From positions 1 through 46,131 of the forward strand of contig JAPLJH010000069.1 in the NCBI GenBank assembly GCA_026388695.1: a DNA stretch of 46,131 nt, given 5' to 3'. Each line of letters opens with the position of its first letter. Position 1 is the stretch's first letter. Below are positions 34,714 through 43,313 of this stretch, one piece after another. This DNA comes from Deltaproteobacteria bacterium (lineage in GTDB: Bacteria; Desulfobacterota; Desulfobulbia; Desulfobulbales; Desulfurivibrionaceae). The notes beneath the pieces are model-generated. The model was not told the origin of the DNA. It was given only the letters and a program-made list of their open reading frames with translations, and made no database searches. Position numbers and translations under genes: made by a program.

Positions 34714-36978
34714 ATGGAAAAACAACCTGCACGAAACATGGAATTGCTTGCCCCGGCTGGCACCATCGAGGCCTTTGAAGCGGCGGTGGAGAGCGGGGCT
34801 GATGCTATTTATATCGGGGCTCCGGCCTTTAACGCCAGGGCTCTGGCCCGCCATTTTTCCCTGGCCGAGGTCGCGGCCATGATCGATCATGCCCACAAGA
34901 ACCGGGTCAAGGTCTATCTGGCCATGAACAGCCTGATGAAGGAAGAAGAGATCTCCAAGGCGGTGGAGGAGTTGGCCGCCCTGGAGGCGCTCAAGGCCGA
35001 CGCCCTCATCATTCAGGATCTCGGCATCTCCTATCTGGCCCGCAAGTTCTTTCCCGGTCTGCGCTTGCATGCCAGCACCCTCATGGGCGCGCACAACTCC
35101 CTCAACGTGAGGCAATTTTCCGAGATGGGTTTCAAACGGGTGGTTTTGGCCCGGGAGACAACCCTCGCCGAGATAGGCCAGATCCACAAGCAATGCCCGG
35201 TGGAGCTTGAGGTGTTTGTCCACGGGGCTCTTTGTTTCGCCTATTCCGGCCTGTGCCTGTTCAGCAGTTATCTTGGTGGGAAAAGCGGGCTGCGAGGCCG
35301 TTGCGTCCAGCCCTGCCGCAGGCGTTACACCTGGGGCAGCAAGGGCCGTGGCTCTGGAGCACCGGCGGGCTATCTTTTTTCCATGAACGATCTGGCCGGA
35401 CTTGAGCTGATCCCCCAGTTGCGGCAGGCCGGAGTCAGCTCGCTCAAGATTGAGGGCCGGATGCGCAGCCCCCAGTATGTGGCCTCGGTGGTCAAGGCCT
35501 ATCGGCTGGCCCTTGATAATCCCGCAACCCCGGCGGTGCTGGCCGAGGCGAAAGAGTTGTTGGAGCAGGCCATGGGCCGCAAGGCCTCGCTCGGCTATTT
35601 CAAAAAGGCCCAACCGGCTGACATTATCGCCCCGCAGCATTCCGGCAATGTCGGCCTGTTCTTGGGTAAGATCGAGAAGGTCACTGCCAACCGCGCCCAA
35701 ATGACCCTGAAAGAACCGCTTAAAGTTGGCGACCGGCTCCGCATCCACCAGGAAGGCTCGGGCGAGCGGCAGGGCTTTACCCTAAAAGGTTTGTGGCAGG
35801 GGAAGGTGGCCCTGGATAAGGCTGCGGCAGGCAGCAAGGTGCAGCTTGATCTGCCGCCGGGCGCGCAATGGGGCGACAGCCTCTACAAGGTGGACCTTGG
35901 CGAGCGCCGTCAGCAGGGGGCCAAGAAGGCTATCCAGCCTGGGTTATTCAGCAAAAAAGTGGCCAATCTGGTTGATCCCCGCAAGCTCGCCCAGATCACC
36001 CATTTTCTGGGCAAGCCGGTCAGCAGGCCGACTGGGGGCAAGACCAGGGAGGCGCGGCCTGCCCGCGGCCAGGCCCAGCTTCAGACCCAGGGTGGCCGTC
36101 GGGGCGTGCCCCAGGTGCAGCTGCCCCTGGAATGGTGGCTGAAGATCGATGATTTTGAATCGCTCAAGGTGCAGCTCCCCACCCCGCCGTCGCGCCTCAT
36201 CATCACCCTGTCCCGCCAGACCTTTGCCCAATACTCCCGGCAGCAAAAACGCTTGACCCTGTATCGGCGGCGGTTGGTCTGGGCCTTGCCGCCGGTGATC
36301 CTGGAGGCTGATCTGTTGTTTTACCGCGAGGCCATCGCGCATCTGCGCGGCAGCGGCTACAACACCTGGCAGATCGGGCATATCGGCCAGTGCCTGCTGT
36401 TTGAGGTGGAGGCTCAGGCCCCGGTTGAACCGGGAGCGGAAAGCCCATCTCCTGGCCGCAAAAAAGGCCGGGCCGTGCAGGCTTCGACCGAGCGACTGCT
36501 TCTTTTCGGCGACTATACCCTGAATGTCTTGAACAGCATGAGCGTCCAGGCCCTGGCCGGACTGGGGCTGAACAATGCCCAGCTGGCCATTGAAACCGAC
36601 CGGCAGAACCTCTTCGATGTTCTCGGCCATAAAAACGCGCTGCCAATGGGCATGACCATCTATGCCCAGCCCCCGCTCTTCACCGCCCGGCTGGCCTCCC
36701 CGTTTTTCAAATACGACCAGCCTCTGGTCAGCCCCAAGGGCGAGGTGATCGTGCTCAAGCAGTGCTGGGGTCAGACCGTGGCCGTGGCCGATCTGCCCTT
36801 TTCCCTCTTGCCTTACAGCACCGAGCTTGCCAGCCGGGGTGTGGCCTTTGCCGTGGTTGATCTTTCCCACATGCGGCCGCGTCCCGACGAGCTGGTTGCT
36901 GCCTTCCGCCAGTCCGGCCAGCCAGGGCGCGGGGGCCGCAGGCTCAGCACCTTCAACTATACGGGGACCCTGTTGTGA
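34714..36978 (+). CDS. U32 family protein (RlhA-like, peptidase U32)
   Basis: 754 residues. The N-terminal U32 domain (about 9-300) shows LLAPAGTIEAFEAAVESGAD, and the signature VFVHGALCFAYSGLC (about 171-185) followed by GRCVQPCRRRY with further cysteines. A linker rich in Arg, Gly and Gln (about 440-490) leads to a C-terminal part like RlhA. E. coli homologues RlhA and TrhP are prephenate-dependent RNA hydroxylases (23S C2501, tRNA U34), not proteases, so an RNA-modification role is likely. The start is unsure: ATG 34714 or 34738, both without a strong Shine-Dalgarno. GTGA overlap with the next gene. Confidence 0.88.
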   Translation: MEKQPARNMELLAPAGTIEAFEAAVESGADAIYIGAPAFNARALARHFSLAEVAAMIDHAHKNRVKVYLAMNSLMKEEEISKAVEELAALEALKADALIIQDLGISYLARKFFPGLRLHASTLMGAHNSLNVRQFSEMGFKRVVLARETTLAEIGQIHKQCPVELEVFVHGALCFAYSGLCLFSSYLGGKSGLRGRCVQPCRRRYTWGSKGRGSGAPAGYLFSMNDLAGLELIPQLRQAGVSSLKIEGRMRSPQYVASVVKAYRLALDNPATPAVLAEAKELLEQAMGRKASLGYFKKAQPADIIAPQHSGNVGLFLGKIEKVTANRAQMTLKEPLKVGDRLRIHQEGSGERQGFTLKGLWQGKVALDKAAAGSKVQLDLPPGAQWGDSLYKVDLGERRQQGAKKAIQPGLFSKKVANLVDPRKLAQITHFLGKPVSRPTGGKTREARPARGQAQLQTQGGRRGVPQVQLPLEWWLKIDDFESLKVQLPTPPSRLIITLSRQTFAQYSRQQKRLTLYRRRLVWALPPVILEADLLFYREAIAHLRGSGYNTWQIGHIGQCLLFEVEAQAPVEPGAESPSPGRKKGRAVQASTERLLLFGDYTLNVLNSMSVQALAGLGLNNAQLAIETDRQNLFDVLGHKNALPMGMTIYAQPPLFTARLASPFFKYDQPLVSPKGEVIVLKQCWGQTVAVADLPFSLLPYSTELASRGVAFAVVDLSHMRPRPDELVAAFRQSGQPGRGGRRLSTFNYTGTLL

Positions 36979-37775
36979 GCCGGGCATCCTGTTCAGCCTG
37001 TATTTTCCTGGCCCTGCTGGTTGTGGGCGGAGGGATTTTGGGGCTGGCAGGAAGCGCTGTTTCTTCCCCACCCCCCTCATCTCCAGATCAACAGGAGGCC
37101 CGCGCCATTCTCCTGGAGATCGACGATCTCTGGCGCGCCACCAGTTCCCAGGGTACGGTGCGCATGGAGGTGAAAACCGCCAACTACACCCGGACCATGC
37201 GCATGGAGATCTGGTCCAAGGGCAAGGACAAATCCCTGGTCCGCATCGTCTCTCCGCTCAAGGAAAAGGATACCGCCAGCCTGAAAACCGGCAACACCAT
37301 GTACACCTATCTTCCCAAGACCGATCGCACCATCCGCCTCACCTCCAGCATGATGATGAGTTCCTGGATGGGCAGCCATTTCACCAACGACGATCTGGTC
37401 AAGGAGTCGCGGCTCTCCGAGGATTATGACCCGCGCATCAGCTTTCGGGGGAAAAAGGACGGCCGGGAGATCATCGAATTCACCCTACAGCCGCGCCAGG
37501 ACGCCGCCGTGGTCTGGGGAAAAATCGTCATGACCGTTACGGCCCAGGGTCATCTGCCCCTGTTGGCCACCTATTATGACGAGGACAACGCCCTGGCCCG
37601 CACCATTTATTTCAGCGAGGTTAAAAACATGGGGGGCCGCCTCCTGCCTGCCTTGCTCAAGGTCGTGCCCACGGACAAGCCCGGCGAACACACGGAGCTG
37701 ATCTATGAGTCCATGCGTTTTGATCTTGACCTGCCGGAATCGCTTTTTTCCCTTTTGGAGCTACGACGCCGCTGA
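36975..37775 (+). CDS. LolA-like periplasmic protein (outer membrane lipoprotein-sorting family)
   Basis: 266 residues with a signal peptide (hydrophobic 9-29, no lipobox after it) and a LolA-like beta-sheet fold (about 45-260): MEIWSKGKDKSLVRI, NTMYTYLPKTDRTIRL and a conserved MMMSSWMGSHFTNDDL. This family, distantly related to LolA/LolB, is often encoded with FtsX-type ABC permeases and is presumed to carry a hydrophobic ligand across the periplasm. The GTG start overlaps the U32 stop (GTGA), and the permease gene follows at 31 bp. First gene of the proposed envelope-transport operon. Confidence 0.85.
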   Translation: MSRASCSACIFLALLVVGGGILGLAGSAVSSPPPSSPDQQEARAILLEIDDLWRATSSQGTVRMEVKTANYTRTMRMEIWSKGKDKSLVRIVSPLKEKDTASLKTGNTMYTYLPKTDRTIRLTSSMMMSSWMGSHFTNDDLVKESRLSEDYDPRISFRGKKDGREIIEFTLQPRQDAAVVWGKIVMTVTAQGHLPLLATYYDEDNALARTIYFSEVKNMGGRLLPALLKVVPTDKPGEHTELIYESMRFDLDLPESLFSLLELRRR

Positions 37776-37806
37776 TCGGAACGCAGTGTTCGTGGAGAGG
37801 TGCAAC

Positions 37807-39030
37807 GTGCAGATATTTTTCTTTGCCCTGAGAAATTTCAACCGCGCCCGGACCAGAACCTGGATCACCGTTGGGGCCATGGCCTTTGCCTGCGCGATCA
37901 TGATTTTTTACGCGAGCCTTCTGGAAGGCTGGCTTGCAGGCATGGAAAAAAATGCCGTGGGCATGGATATTGGGGAGTTTCAGGTCCATGTCCGCACCTT
38001 CCGCGCCGATCCTGATCTGTTCAAGATTATCGTCGGGGAAGAGGCTCTGCTTGCCCGGCTTGGAGAAAAAGGTTTTGTGGCGTCCCCGCGTCTATACGCA
38101 ACCGGGCTGGCTGCGGCGGGCAATGCCTCAAGCGGCGTCGAGTTGCGTGGGGTTGATCTGATGCGGGAGCCTCTGATTACCGCGCTGAATCAACATGTCT
38201 GGCAGGGGCAATGGCTTGACGAACAGGATCAGGCTGGGGTGGTGGTTGGCCGCAAGCTGGCCAGGATTCTTGGTCTTAGGGTGGGCGATGAGGTGGTGGT
38301 GGTGGCCCAGGCTGCCGACGGCTCCACGGCCAACGAATTGTTTCGGGTGCGGGGGATATTGCAGTCTGTGTCCCAAGGGGTGGACCGGAGCGGTTTTTTT
38401 ATGACCGATGCCGCCTTCCGCAGGCTGATGATCGTTCCGCAAGGCGCGCATGCAATCGTGGTCAAGCGCCAACAGCCCACGGAAGATCTCAACGCTGCCA
38501 CTGTCCGGTTGGCGCAATTGCTGCCGGAGTATGAGGTGCGCAACTGGCGCCAGCTACAGCCGGTGCTCGCCCGGCTTTTAAACATGAGCGATATCTCCCT
38601 GGTGATCATGCTGCTCATCACCTATGCCGCCGTGGGCATCCTGACCCTCAACGCCCTGTTGATGAGCGTTTTTGAACGAATCCCCGAGTTTGGGGTGATG
38701 AAGGCCCTGGGTTTTTCCCCCTGGGGGCTTTTTGCCATGATCGTGGTGGAGAGTATGCTTCAGGTCACCGTGGCTGTCTTTCTGGCCCTGGCCGTCGGGT
38801 TGCCCATTTCCTTGCATTTCAGTACCCACCCCATCGATTTTTCCGGGTTTATCCAATCCTCTTCGACCATTGCCGGGATCGCCGTTGATGCGAGATGGTA
38901 TTGCGTGGTCACCGCTCACAGTGTGGTGCTGCCCATTCTCTTTCTGTATCTGGTAGCGGGGCTGGCCATTTTGTATCCCGCGTTCAAGGCGGCGATGCTC
39001 AAGCCGCTTGCCGCCATCTATCACCGCTAG
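37807..39030 (+). CDS. FtsX/MacB-type ABC transporter permease (first)
   Basis: 407 residues with the LolC/LolE/MacB plan: cytosolic N-terminus FALRNFNRARTRTW, one membrane helix (about 19-38), a large periplasmic domain (about 45-255), then three C-terminal membrane helices (about 268-292, 305-335 and 370-395). An ERIPEFGVMKALGFS segment forms the coupling helix region. GTG 37807 has GGAGAGG six bases upstream. The gene lies between the LolA-like gene and a second permease, 10 bp from the latter, so a heterodimeric transporter is likely. Confidence 0.88.
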   Translation: MQIFFFALRNFNRARTRTWITVGAMAFACAIMIFYASLLEGWLAGMEKNAVGMDIGEFQVHVRTFRADPDLFKIIVGEEALLARLGEKGFVASPRLYATGLAAAGNASSGVELRGVDLMREPLITALNQHVWQGQWLDEQDQAGVVVGRKLARILGLRVGDEVVVVAQAADGSTANELFRVRGILQSVSQGVDRSGFFMTDAAFRRLMIVPQGAHAIVVKRQQPTEDLNAATVRLAQLLPEYEVRNWRQLQPVLARLLNMSDISLVIMLLITYAAVGILTLNALLMSVFERIPEFGVMKALGFSPWGLFAMIVVESMLQVTVAVFLALAVGLPISLHFSTHPIDFSGFIQSSSTIAGIAVDARWYCVVTAHSVVLPILFLYLVAGLAILYPAFKAAMLKPLAAIYHR

Positions 39031-39040
39031 GAGAGCATTG

Positions 39041-40282
39041 ATGCAGCTTGGAACCATGGCATGGCGAGGCCTGATGCGTAACAAGCGGCGGACTGCGATC
39101 ACCGCTTTTTCCGTGGCTTTCGGCGTCTTGCTGTCCGTGACTTTTACCGCTTCCGGCGATTATGCCTACACCAACATGATCAATACCAGTGCGGTGATGG
39201 GACTGGGGCATCTGAGTGTGGAGCATCCGGAGTATCAGGATACGCCGACCATGGACAAGCGCCTGGTCGATGCGTTTGCCGTGCAGCAGAAAGCCTTGCA
39301 AACCCCAGGGGTAACCGCCGCGCCGATCCGCATCATGGGGCAGGCCATGTTTGCCAGCGGAGCCAAGAGCGTGGGCGGCACCTTTATCGCCATCGATTCG
39401 GCCCAGGAAACCCCGGCGTATAATATCTTCCTGCGCACCCTTGTCGAGGGACAGTGCTTTACCGCAGACGAGGAGCATGGCGTTGTTGTCGGGGCAAAGA
39501 TGGCGGAAAAGCTGAATCTGCGCCTGGGCAAGAAGCTGATTTTTACCCTGACGGATAAGGATGGGGAACTGGTCAGCGAACTCAGCCGGGTGAGCGGGAT
39601 TTTCAAGACCGGGGACGATTCGGTTGACGGGGCGTTGGTTCTTTTGCCCCTGGCGCTGGCGCGTAAGGCTCTCGGCTATGAACCCGACGCCGCTTCCCTG
39701 GTGGCGATTTTTCTTGCCGATCACCGGGAGGCTGCGGCTATAAAGAGCAAACTTGCCGGATTATGGGCAGGGCTGCCGGATATCGGCGTGCTGACATGGC
39801 AGCAAAGCCAGCCGGATCTGGCCGGGCTTATTGCCGTGGATCGCCTGTTTAACCGTCTGCTTCAGTTTCTGGTGGGGCTGGTTATCGCCGCCGGGATTAC
39901 GAACACCCTGCTGATGAGCGTCATGGAAAGGCGGCGGGAATTCGGGATCATGATGGCGCTGGGAATGATGCCGGGCCAGGTCATGCGGCTGGTGTTGCTG
40001 GAATCCTGTTGGCTTGCCCTCTTGGGCTTGGCCTTGGGGGTGATTATCACCACGCCCTGGTTTCTGTATATGGTCAGGATCGGCATTGATTTCAGCGGGC
40101 AGATCGGGGAGGATTACAGCGCCGGCGGGGTTCTCGTGGACCCGGTCATGAAATTTCGGCTCTACAGGGAAAGCGCCTTGTGGATAGCTGGCGCGGTGTT
40201 TTTCCTGACGCTGGTGGCAGGTATTTTCCCGGCTTTCAAGGCAGGCAGGACCTCGCCGGTGGAGAATTTGAAGCAGGGGTAA
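39041..40282 (+). CDS. FtsX/MacB-type ABC transporter permease (second)
   Basis: 413 residues with the same topology as the previous gene: N-terminal MAWRGLMRNKRRTAITAFSV leading into helix 1, a periplasmic domain (about 45-275), and three C-terminal helices with ERRREFGIMMALGMMPGQVM before the second. AGGAGAG lies upstream of ATG 39041. The two permeases are alike enough to be old paralogues, similar to LolC/LolE. The ATPase gene follows only after a 330-bp structured gap. Confidence 0.88.
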   Translation: MQLGTMAWRGLMRNKRRTAITAFSVAFGVLLSVTFTASGDYAYTNMINTSAVMGLGHLSVEHPEYQDTPTMDKRLVDAFAVQQKALQTPGVTAAPIRIMGQAMFASGAKSVGGTFIAIDSAQETPAYNIFLRTLVEGQCFTADEEHGVVVGAKMAEKLNLRLGKKLIFTLTDKDGELVSELSRVSGIFKTGDDSVDGALVLLPLALARKALGYEPDAASLVAIFLADHREAAAIKSKLAGLWAGLPDIGVLTWQQSQPDLAGLIAVDRLFNRLLQFLVGLVIAAGITNTLLMSVMERRREFGIMMALGMMPGQVMRLVLLESCWLALLGLALGVIITTPWFLYMVRIGIDFSGQIGEDYSAGGVLVDPVMKFRLYRESALWIAGAVFFLTLVAGIFPAFKAGRTSPVENLKQG

Positions 40283-40317
40283 GAGTGTCTGATTGCCAAG
40301 CTATCTAGCAGCCCGAG

Positions 40318-40520
40318 GAATGCTTTGTTTTTTCGTTCATTTCTTTGTTTGCCCAAAGAAACGAACCAAAGAAAGGGCACCCTGTGTCTCTTGTCCCGCC
40401 GAAGGCGGGATGCCCTGTGCTCCTCAATGCTGCCGGGGCTTTGCAAACTCGGCTTCGCCTCAAACAGTGCAAAGCCCTTTTTTGGCAGCCTCTCCGGTGC
40501 TCGGCGGCGGGCCAATGGGA
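40318..40520. repeat. Structured intergenic element interrupting the ABC operon
   Basis: The 330-bp gap (40283-40612) contains no credible gene. It holds a TTCTTTG/CAAAGAA dyad within the phrase that reads PKKRNQRKG or similar in other frames, a CCCGCC-GAA-GGCGGG hairpin (about 40395-40409), and a long hairpin with GCTGCC/GGCAGC and GGGCTTTGCA/TGCAAAGCCC arms (40429-40489). Similar AAAGAAACGAACCAAAGAAAGGG sequence, broken here as two parts, is to my memory dispersed in many proteobacterial genomes. It looks like a mobile or repetitive non-coding element. Confidence 0.55.
40436..40483 (+). terminator. Terminator-like hairpin inside the intergenic element
   Basis: GGGCTTTGCA (40436-40445) pairs perfectly with TGCAAAGCCC (40468-40477), with a 22-base loop and six Ts (40478-40483). 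If active it would lower read-through from the permeases into the ATPase gene. The T run is followed by further pairing arms, so the structure may have another role. Confidence 0.5.
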
Positions 40521-40612
40521 TTTTGACTGCATGGGGAATAAAGGACTTGACTGAGATTACTTCGTAATCAGAAAAGAGTATTGGGATTTAACCAGGGACG
40601 AAAGAGCCGACC

Positions 40613-41308
40613 ATGAACAACACCCCGCTTGTGCAGCTCGAAAATGTCAGCAGGATTTACCAGCAGGGCAAGGTCCAGGTCTCTGCGGTGACGGACTTTT
40701 CCCTTACAGTGCAGGCCGGGGAATTCAGTGTGCTCTGCGGGCCGTCCGGTTCCGGGAAAACGACGATCCTCAATATGATCGGCGCGTTGGATGAACCAAC
40801 CCTTGGCAGGGTGCTGCTGGAAGGCCGCGATCTTGCCCAGCTGGGCCGGAGCGGCTTGGCCAGGCTGCGGCGCGACCGCATCGGTTTTGTCTTCCAGTCC
40901 TACAACCTCAATCCGGTGCTGACCGCCTGCGAAAATGCCGAGTTTGTCCTGGCTTTGCAGAATATCCCCAAAGCCCAGCGGCGGCAGCGGGTTATGGAGG
41001 TGCTGGCCGAGGTCGGCATGGCCGAATTGGCGGAGCGCAGACCGGATGAGCTTTCCGGCGGGCAGCAGCAGCGAGTTGCCATTGCCAGGGCCATTGTTTC
41101 CCGACCTGCCATTGTCCTGGCGGATGAGCCCACTGCCAATGTGGATTCGGCAACGGCGGATGCGATTCTCGATCTCATGGCGCGCCTTAACCAGGAGCAG
41201 GGGATAACCTTTCTTTTTTCCACCCACGACCAGCAGGTAATGGATCGGGCTCGGCGGCTTATTCATCTCCGGGACGGCAGATTGGAGCACGATGAGGTCC
41301 GCGGATGA
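40613..41308 (+). CDS. ABC transporter ATP-binding protein (LolD/MacB type)
   Basis: 231-residue ATPase with Walker A GPSGSGKTT (about 43-51), Q-loop FVFQSYNLNPVLTA, signature LSGGQQQRVAIARAI and Walker B AIVLADEPTANVDS, typical of the LolD/MacB/FtsE subgroup that pairs with FtsX-fold permeases. It should energise the two permeases upstream. Its last codons overlap the start of the barrel gene (ATGA at 41305-41308). Because of the preceding hairpin it may use its own promoter; none is obvious. Confidence 0.93.
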   Translation: MNNTPLVQLENVSRIYQQGKVQVSAVTDFSLTVQAGEFSVLCGPSGSGKTTILNMIGALDEPTLGRVLLEGRDLAQLGRSGLARLRRDRIGFVFQSYNLNPVLTACENAEFVLALQNIPKAQRRQRVMEVLAEVGMAELAERRPDELSGGQQQRVAIARAIVSRPAIVLADEPTANVDSATADAILDLMARLNQEQGITFLFSTHDQQVMDRARRLIHLRDGRLEHDEVRG

Positions 41309-42546
41309 GGGGGGAAGTCCTTTCGTTGTCTGCGTTATTTTTTGTCGCGGTTCTTTTCTCCCCTGCACCAGGACAAGCCTTTACCGACTGGCAGTCCGAA
41401 GATACGTCCGTCAGCCTGCGGGGATTTACCGGCTTGGGTGGCAGCTATAACCGCAATCCAGAGGCAGCAGCTTTGTATGACAGCCGGGAGGATCTGCTTT
41501 GGGATTTGGACCAACGGCTTCTGGTTGCGGCAAAGTATCGGGAGAATGCCAGGTTTGACCTGAACCTCCTGCAAAATATCCGCGCTACGCCGAGTCCGGT
41601 ATTTGGCGTCAGGCCTGCCGGAGTAGAGCGGAGCGGGCTGCTTTCCTGGCAGCAGCATGCCGGCGGCAACTCCGAGGCGAATTTGAGCGTGGACACCGCG
41701 GCCTTCCATTATGTGCAGCAGAACATCGAGTGGAGCTTTGGTCGGCAACCGGTGAACCTGGCCACCACCACATATTTCAGTCCCAATGATTTCTTTGCCC
41801 CCTTTGCAGCGCAAACCTTTTATCGGGTCTACAAACCGGGGGTGGACAGCGCCCGGGCCGAGGTGCGGCTGGGAAACCTTGCCCAGTTGAGCCTGATCGG
41901 GGTGCTGGGGTATTCACCCGAAAGCACTACCGATACCGATTGGCGGAACCGGCCCGACTGGAGCCGAAACTCGCTGTTGGCCAGGGTTGCCGTCAACCGC
42001 AACGATTGGGAATGGGGATTGCTGGGCGGCACGGTGCGTGAGCATCGGATAACCGGCGGTTCCCTACAGGGCGAGTTTTTCGACTGGCTGGGCGTCCGGG
42101 CGGAAGGGCATTACGCAGCCCCGGAACAAGACGGGCTATCCGGCTGGGCCGAGGTAAGCGCGGGAATCGAGCACCGTTTTGCCGACAGCCTGGAGCTGCG
42201 GTTGGAACAGTTTCACCATGGCCAGGGGTACAGCTCCAGCGAGGCGCTGAGTCAGGCTCTGGTCTCAGGCAATCTGGCGGAGGGATACACGGGGCGGGAC
42301 TACACCGCCTTGGGCGCAAGCTACGAGTTTTCTCCCTTGCTGACCGGGCAGGCCCTGCTGCTTGCCAACTGGAGCGATCATTCCCAGTTGCTGAGCCTTA
42401 ACGGGGTGTACTCACTCTCCAACGAGGCGGAGCTGGCCGTGACCCTGGCTCTCCCCAGGGGAGAGCATGCAGAGAACGGCTTTGGCGGCTCTGAATTTGG
42501 TCTTGTTCCCGTCACCCTTGCCTGTACGTTTCGGGTGTACTACTGA
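41305..42546 (+). CDS. Outer-membrane beta-barrel protein of the ABC locus
   Basis: 413 residues with a signal peptide cleaved near APGQA/FT (about 25). The body is made of alternating polar/hydrophobic beta strands with frequent aromatic girdle residues, ending in FRVYY, as outer-membrane barrels do. I recognise no porin family; the size suggests 14-18 strands. The ATGA overlap with the ATPase gene ties it to the ABC transporter, a pairing that suggests the final, outer-membrane step of an export or lipid/lipoprotein transfer pathway. No cysteine or haem motif is seen. Confidence 0.8.
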   Translation: MRGEVLSLSALFFVAVLFSPAPGQAFTDWQSEDTSVSLRGFTGLGGSYNRNPEAAALYDSREDLLWDLDQRLLVAAKYRENARFDLNLLQNIRATPSPVFGVRPAGVERSGLLSWQQHAGGNSEANLSVDTAAFHYVQQNIEWSFGRQPVNLATTTYFSPNDFFAPFAAQTFYRVYKPGVDSARAEVRLGNLAQLSLIGVLGYSPESTTDTDWRNRPDWSRNSLLARVAVNRNDWEWGLLGGTVREHRITGGSLQGEFFDWLGVRAEGHYAAPEQDGLSGWAEVSAGIEHRFADSLELRLEQFHHGQGYSSSEALSQALVSGNLAEGYTGRDYTALGASYEFSPLLTGQALLLANWSDHSQLLSLNGVYSLSNEAELAVTLALPRGEHAENGFGGSEFGLVPVTLACTFRVYY

Positions 42547-42627
42547 TGAACCCGGAGTTTGGCGGTTTGGGATAGTCTGTACGGAATAGGATTGTGGTGC
42601 AGCCGGACCGGCCGCATTGTTTCAGGC

Positions 42628-42843
42628 TCAGGAAAACCCCGATTTTGTGGAACAGCCCGAGAGCGCCCCGGAGGGGATGGAGCTTGAGCCGGAGGAAATT
42701 CGGAAGCTTGAGGCGGAGATGGTTTTTTTCACTACGCTGCTGCCGCATTTCGGGCAGACAGGGTCATTGGCGGTTTCCGTGGAGGTGACAATGGTCTCGA
42801 ACAGGGCCTTGCACTTCTGGCAGCGGTATTCATAGATGGGCAT
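42628..42843 (-). CDS. FmdB-type zinc ribbon protein
   Basis: 71 residues starting MPIYEYRCQKCKALFE, with paired CxxC motifs (Cys8/Cys11 and CPKC at about 30-33) forming one zinc ribbon, then a Ser-rich tail. This FmdB/CxxC_CXXC_SSSS family was first proposed as a regulatory protein of formamidase; its real role is unknown. AAGGAG lies six bases before the ATG. Convergent with the barrel gene. Confidence 0.92.
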   Translation of the reverse strand: MPIYEYRCQKCKALFETIVTSTETANDPVCPKCGSSVVKKTISASSFRISSGSSSIPSGALSGCSTKSGFS

Positions 42844-42909
42844 GGCGTTCTCCTTGGGAATGGGTAAAATGTACGCGGTTCCATGTATGATTGGAATTTA
42901 AGGCTTTTC

Positions 42910-43254
42910 TTAACCTTTGTCCAGGTTAAAATGTTTTTTGAGTGCGTGTGTCCTGAAAACCAGGGCGGAGAGCAGGGTGCAGAGGGCGACTAGGCCGAGG
43001 ATCATGGCGAGACGCAGCCAAGGGAGCCCCTGAGCCTGCCGGTCCGTGACCAGCCGGATTGCGGTAACAAGCCATTCCAACGCGCCCGCCACCAACAACC
43101 CTTGCATGAGCCGGGATACCAAAGGCCTTCGGATACAGAGCAGGCCCAGGGCAAGCAGCGCTCCGCCGGCAAGAAGAAGATGCCCTGCCCGGTAAAAATG
43201 GGCGCCAAGCAGCAGCATGCTGAAAATCACGGGCAATAGTCTGAAGATCTTCAT
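42910..43254 (-). CDS. Small four-helix inner-membrane protein
   Basis: 114 residues with about four hydrophobic segments (approximately 5-20, 24-42, 50-68, 80-104) and a basic, charged C-terminus. No enzymatic motif or family recognised with certainty. AGGAG lies about 12 bases before ATG 43254. It follows the PAP2 phosphatase gene by 59 bp on the same strand, so the two may be cotranscribed. Confidence 0.65.
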   Translation of the reverse strand: MKIFRLLPVIFSMLLLGAHFYRAGHLLLAGGALLALGLLCIRRPLVSRLMQGLLVAGALEWLVTAIRLVTDRQAQGLPWLRLAMILGLVALCTLLSALVFRTHALKKHFNLDKG

Positions 43255-43313
43255 GGTTGTTTCAGCTCCTGATGAGACTAGATTGAAAAAAATGGGCGCA
43301 AGAATGCCTGAAT

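Noticed and set aside
40293..40567. Small plus- and minus-strand open frames in the permease-ATPase gap
   Set aside because: Overlapping frames in every phase across a hairpin-rich repeat; no ribosome-binding site or known domain.
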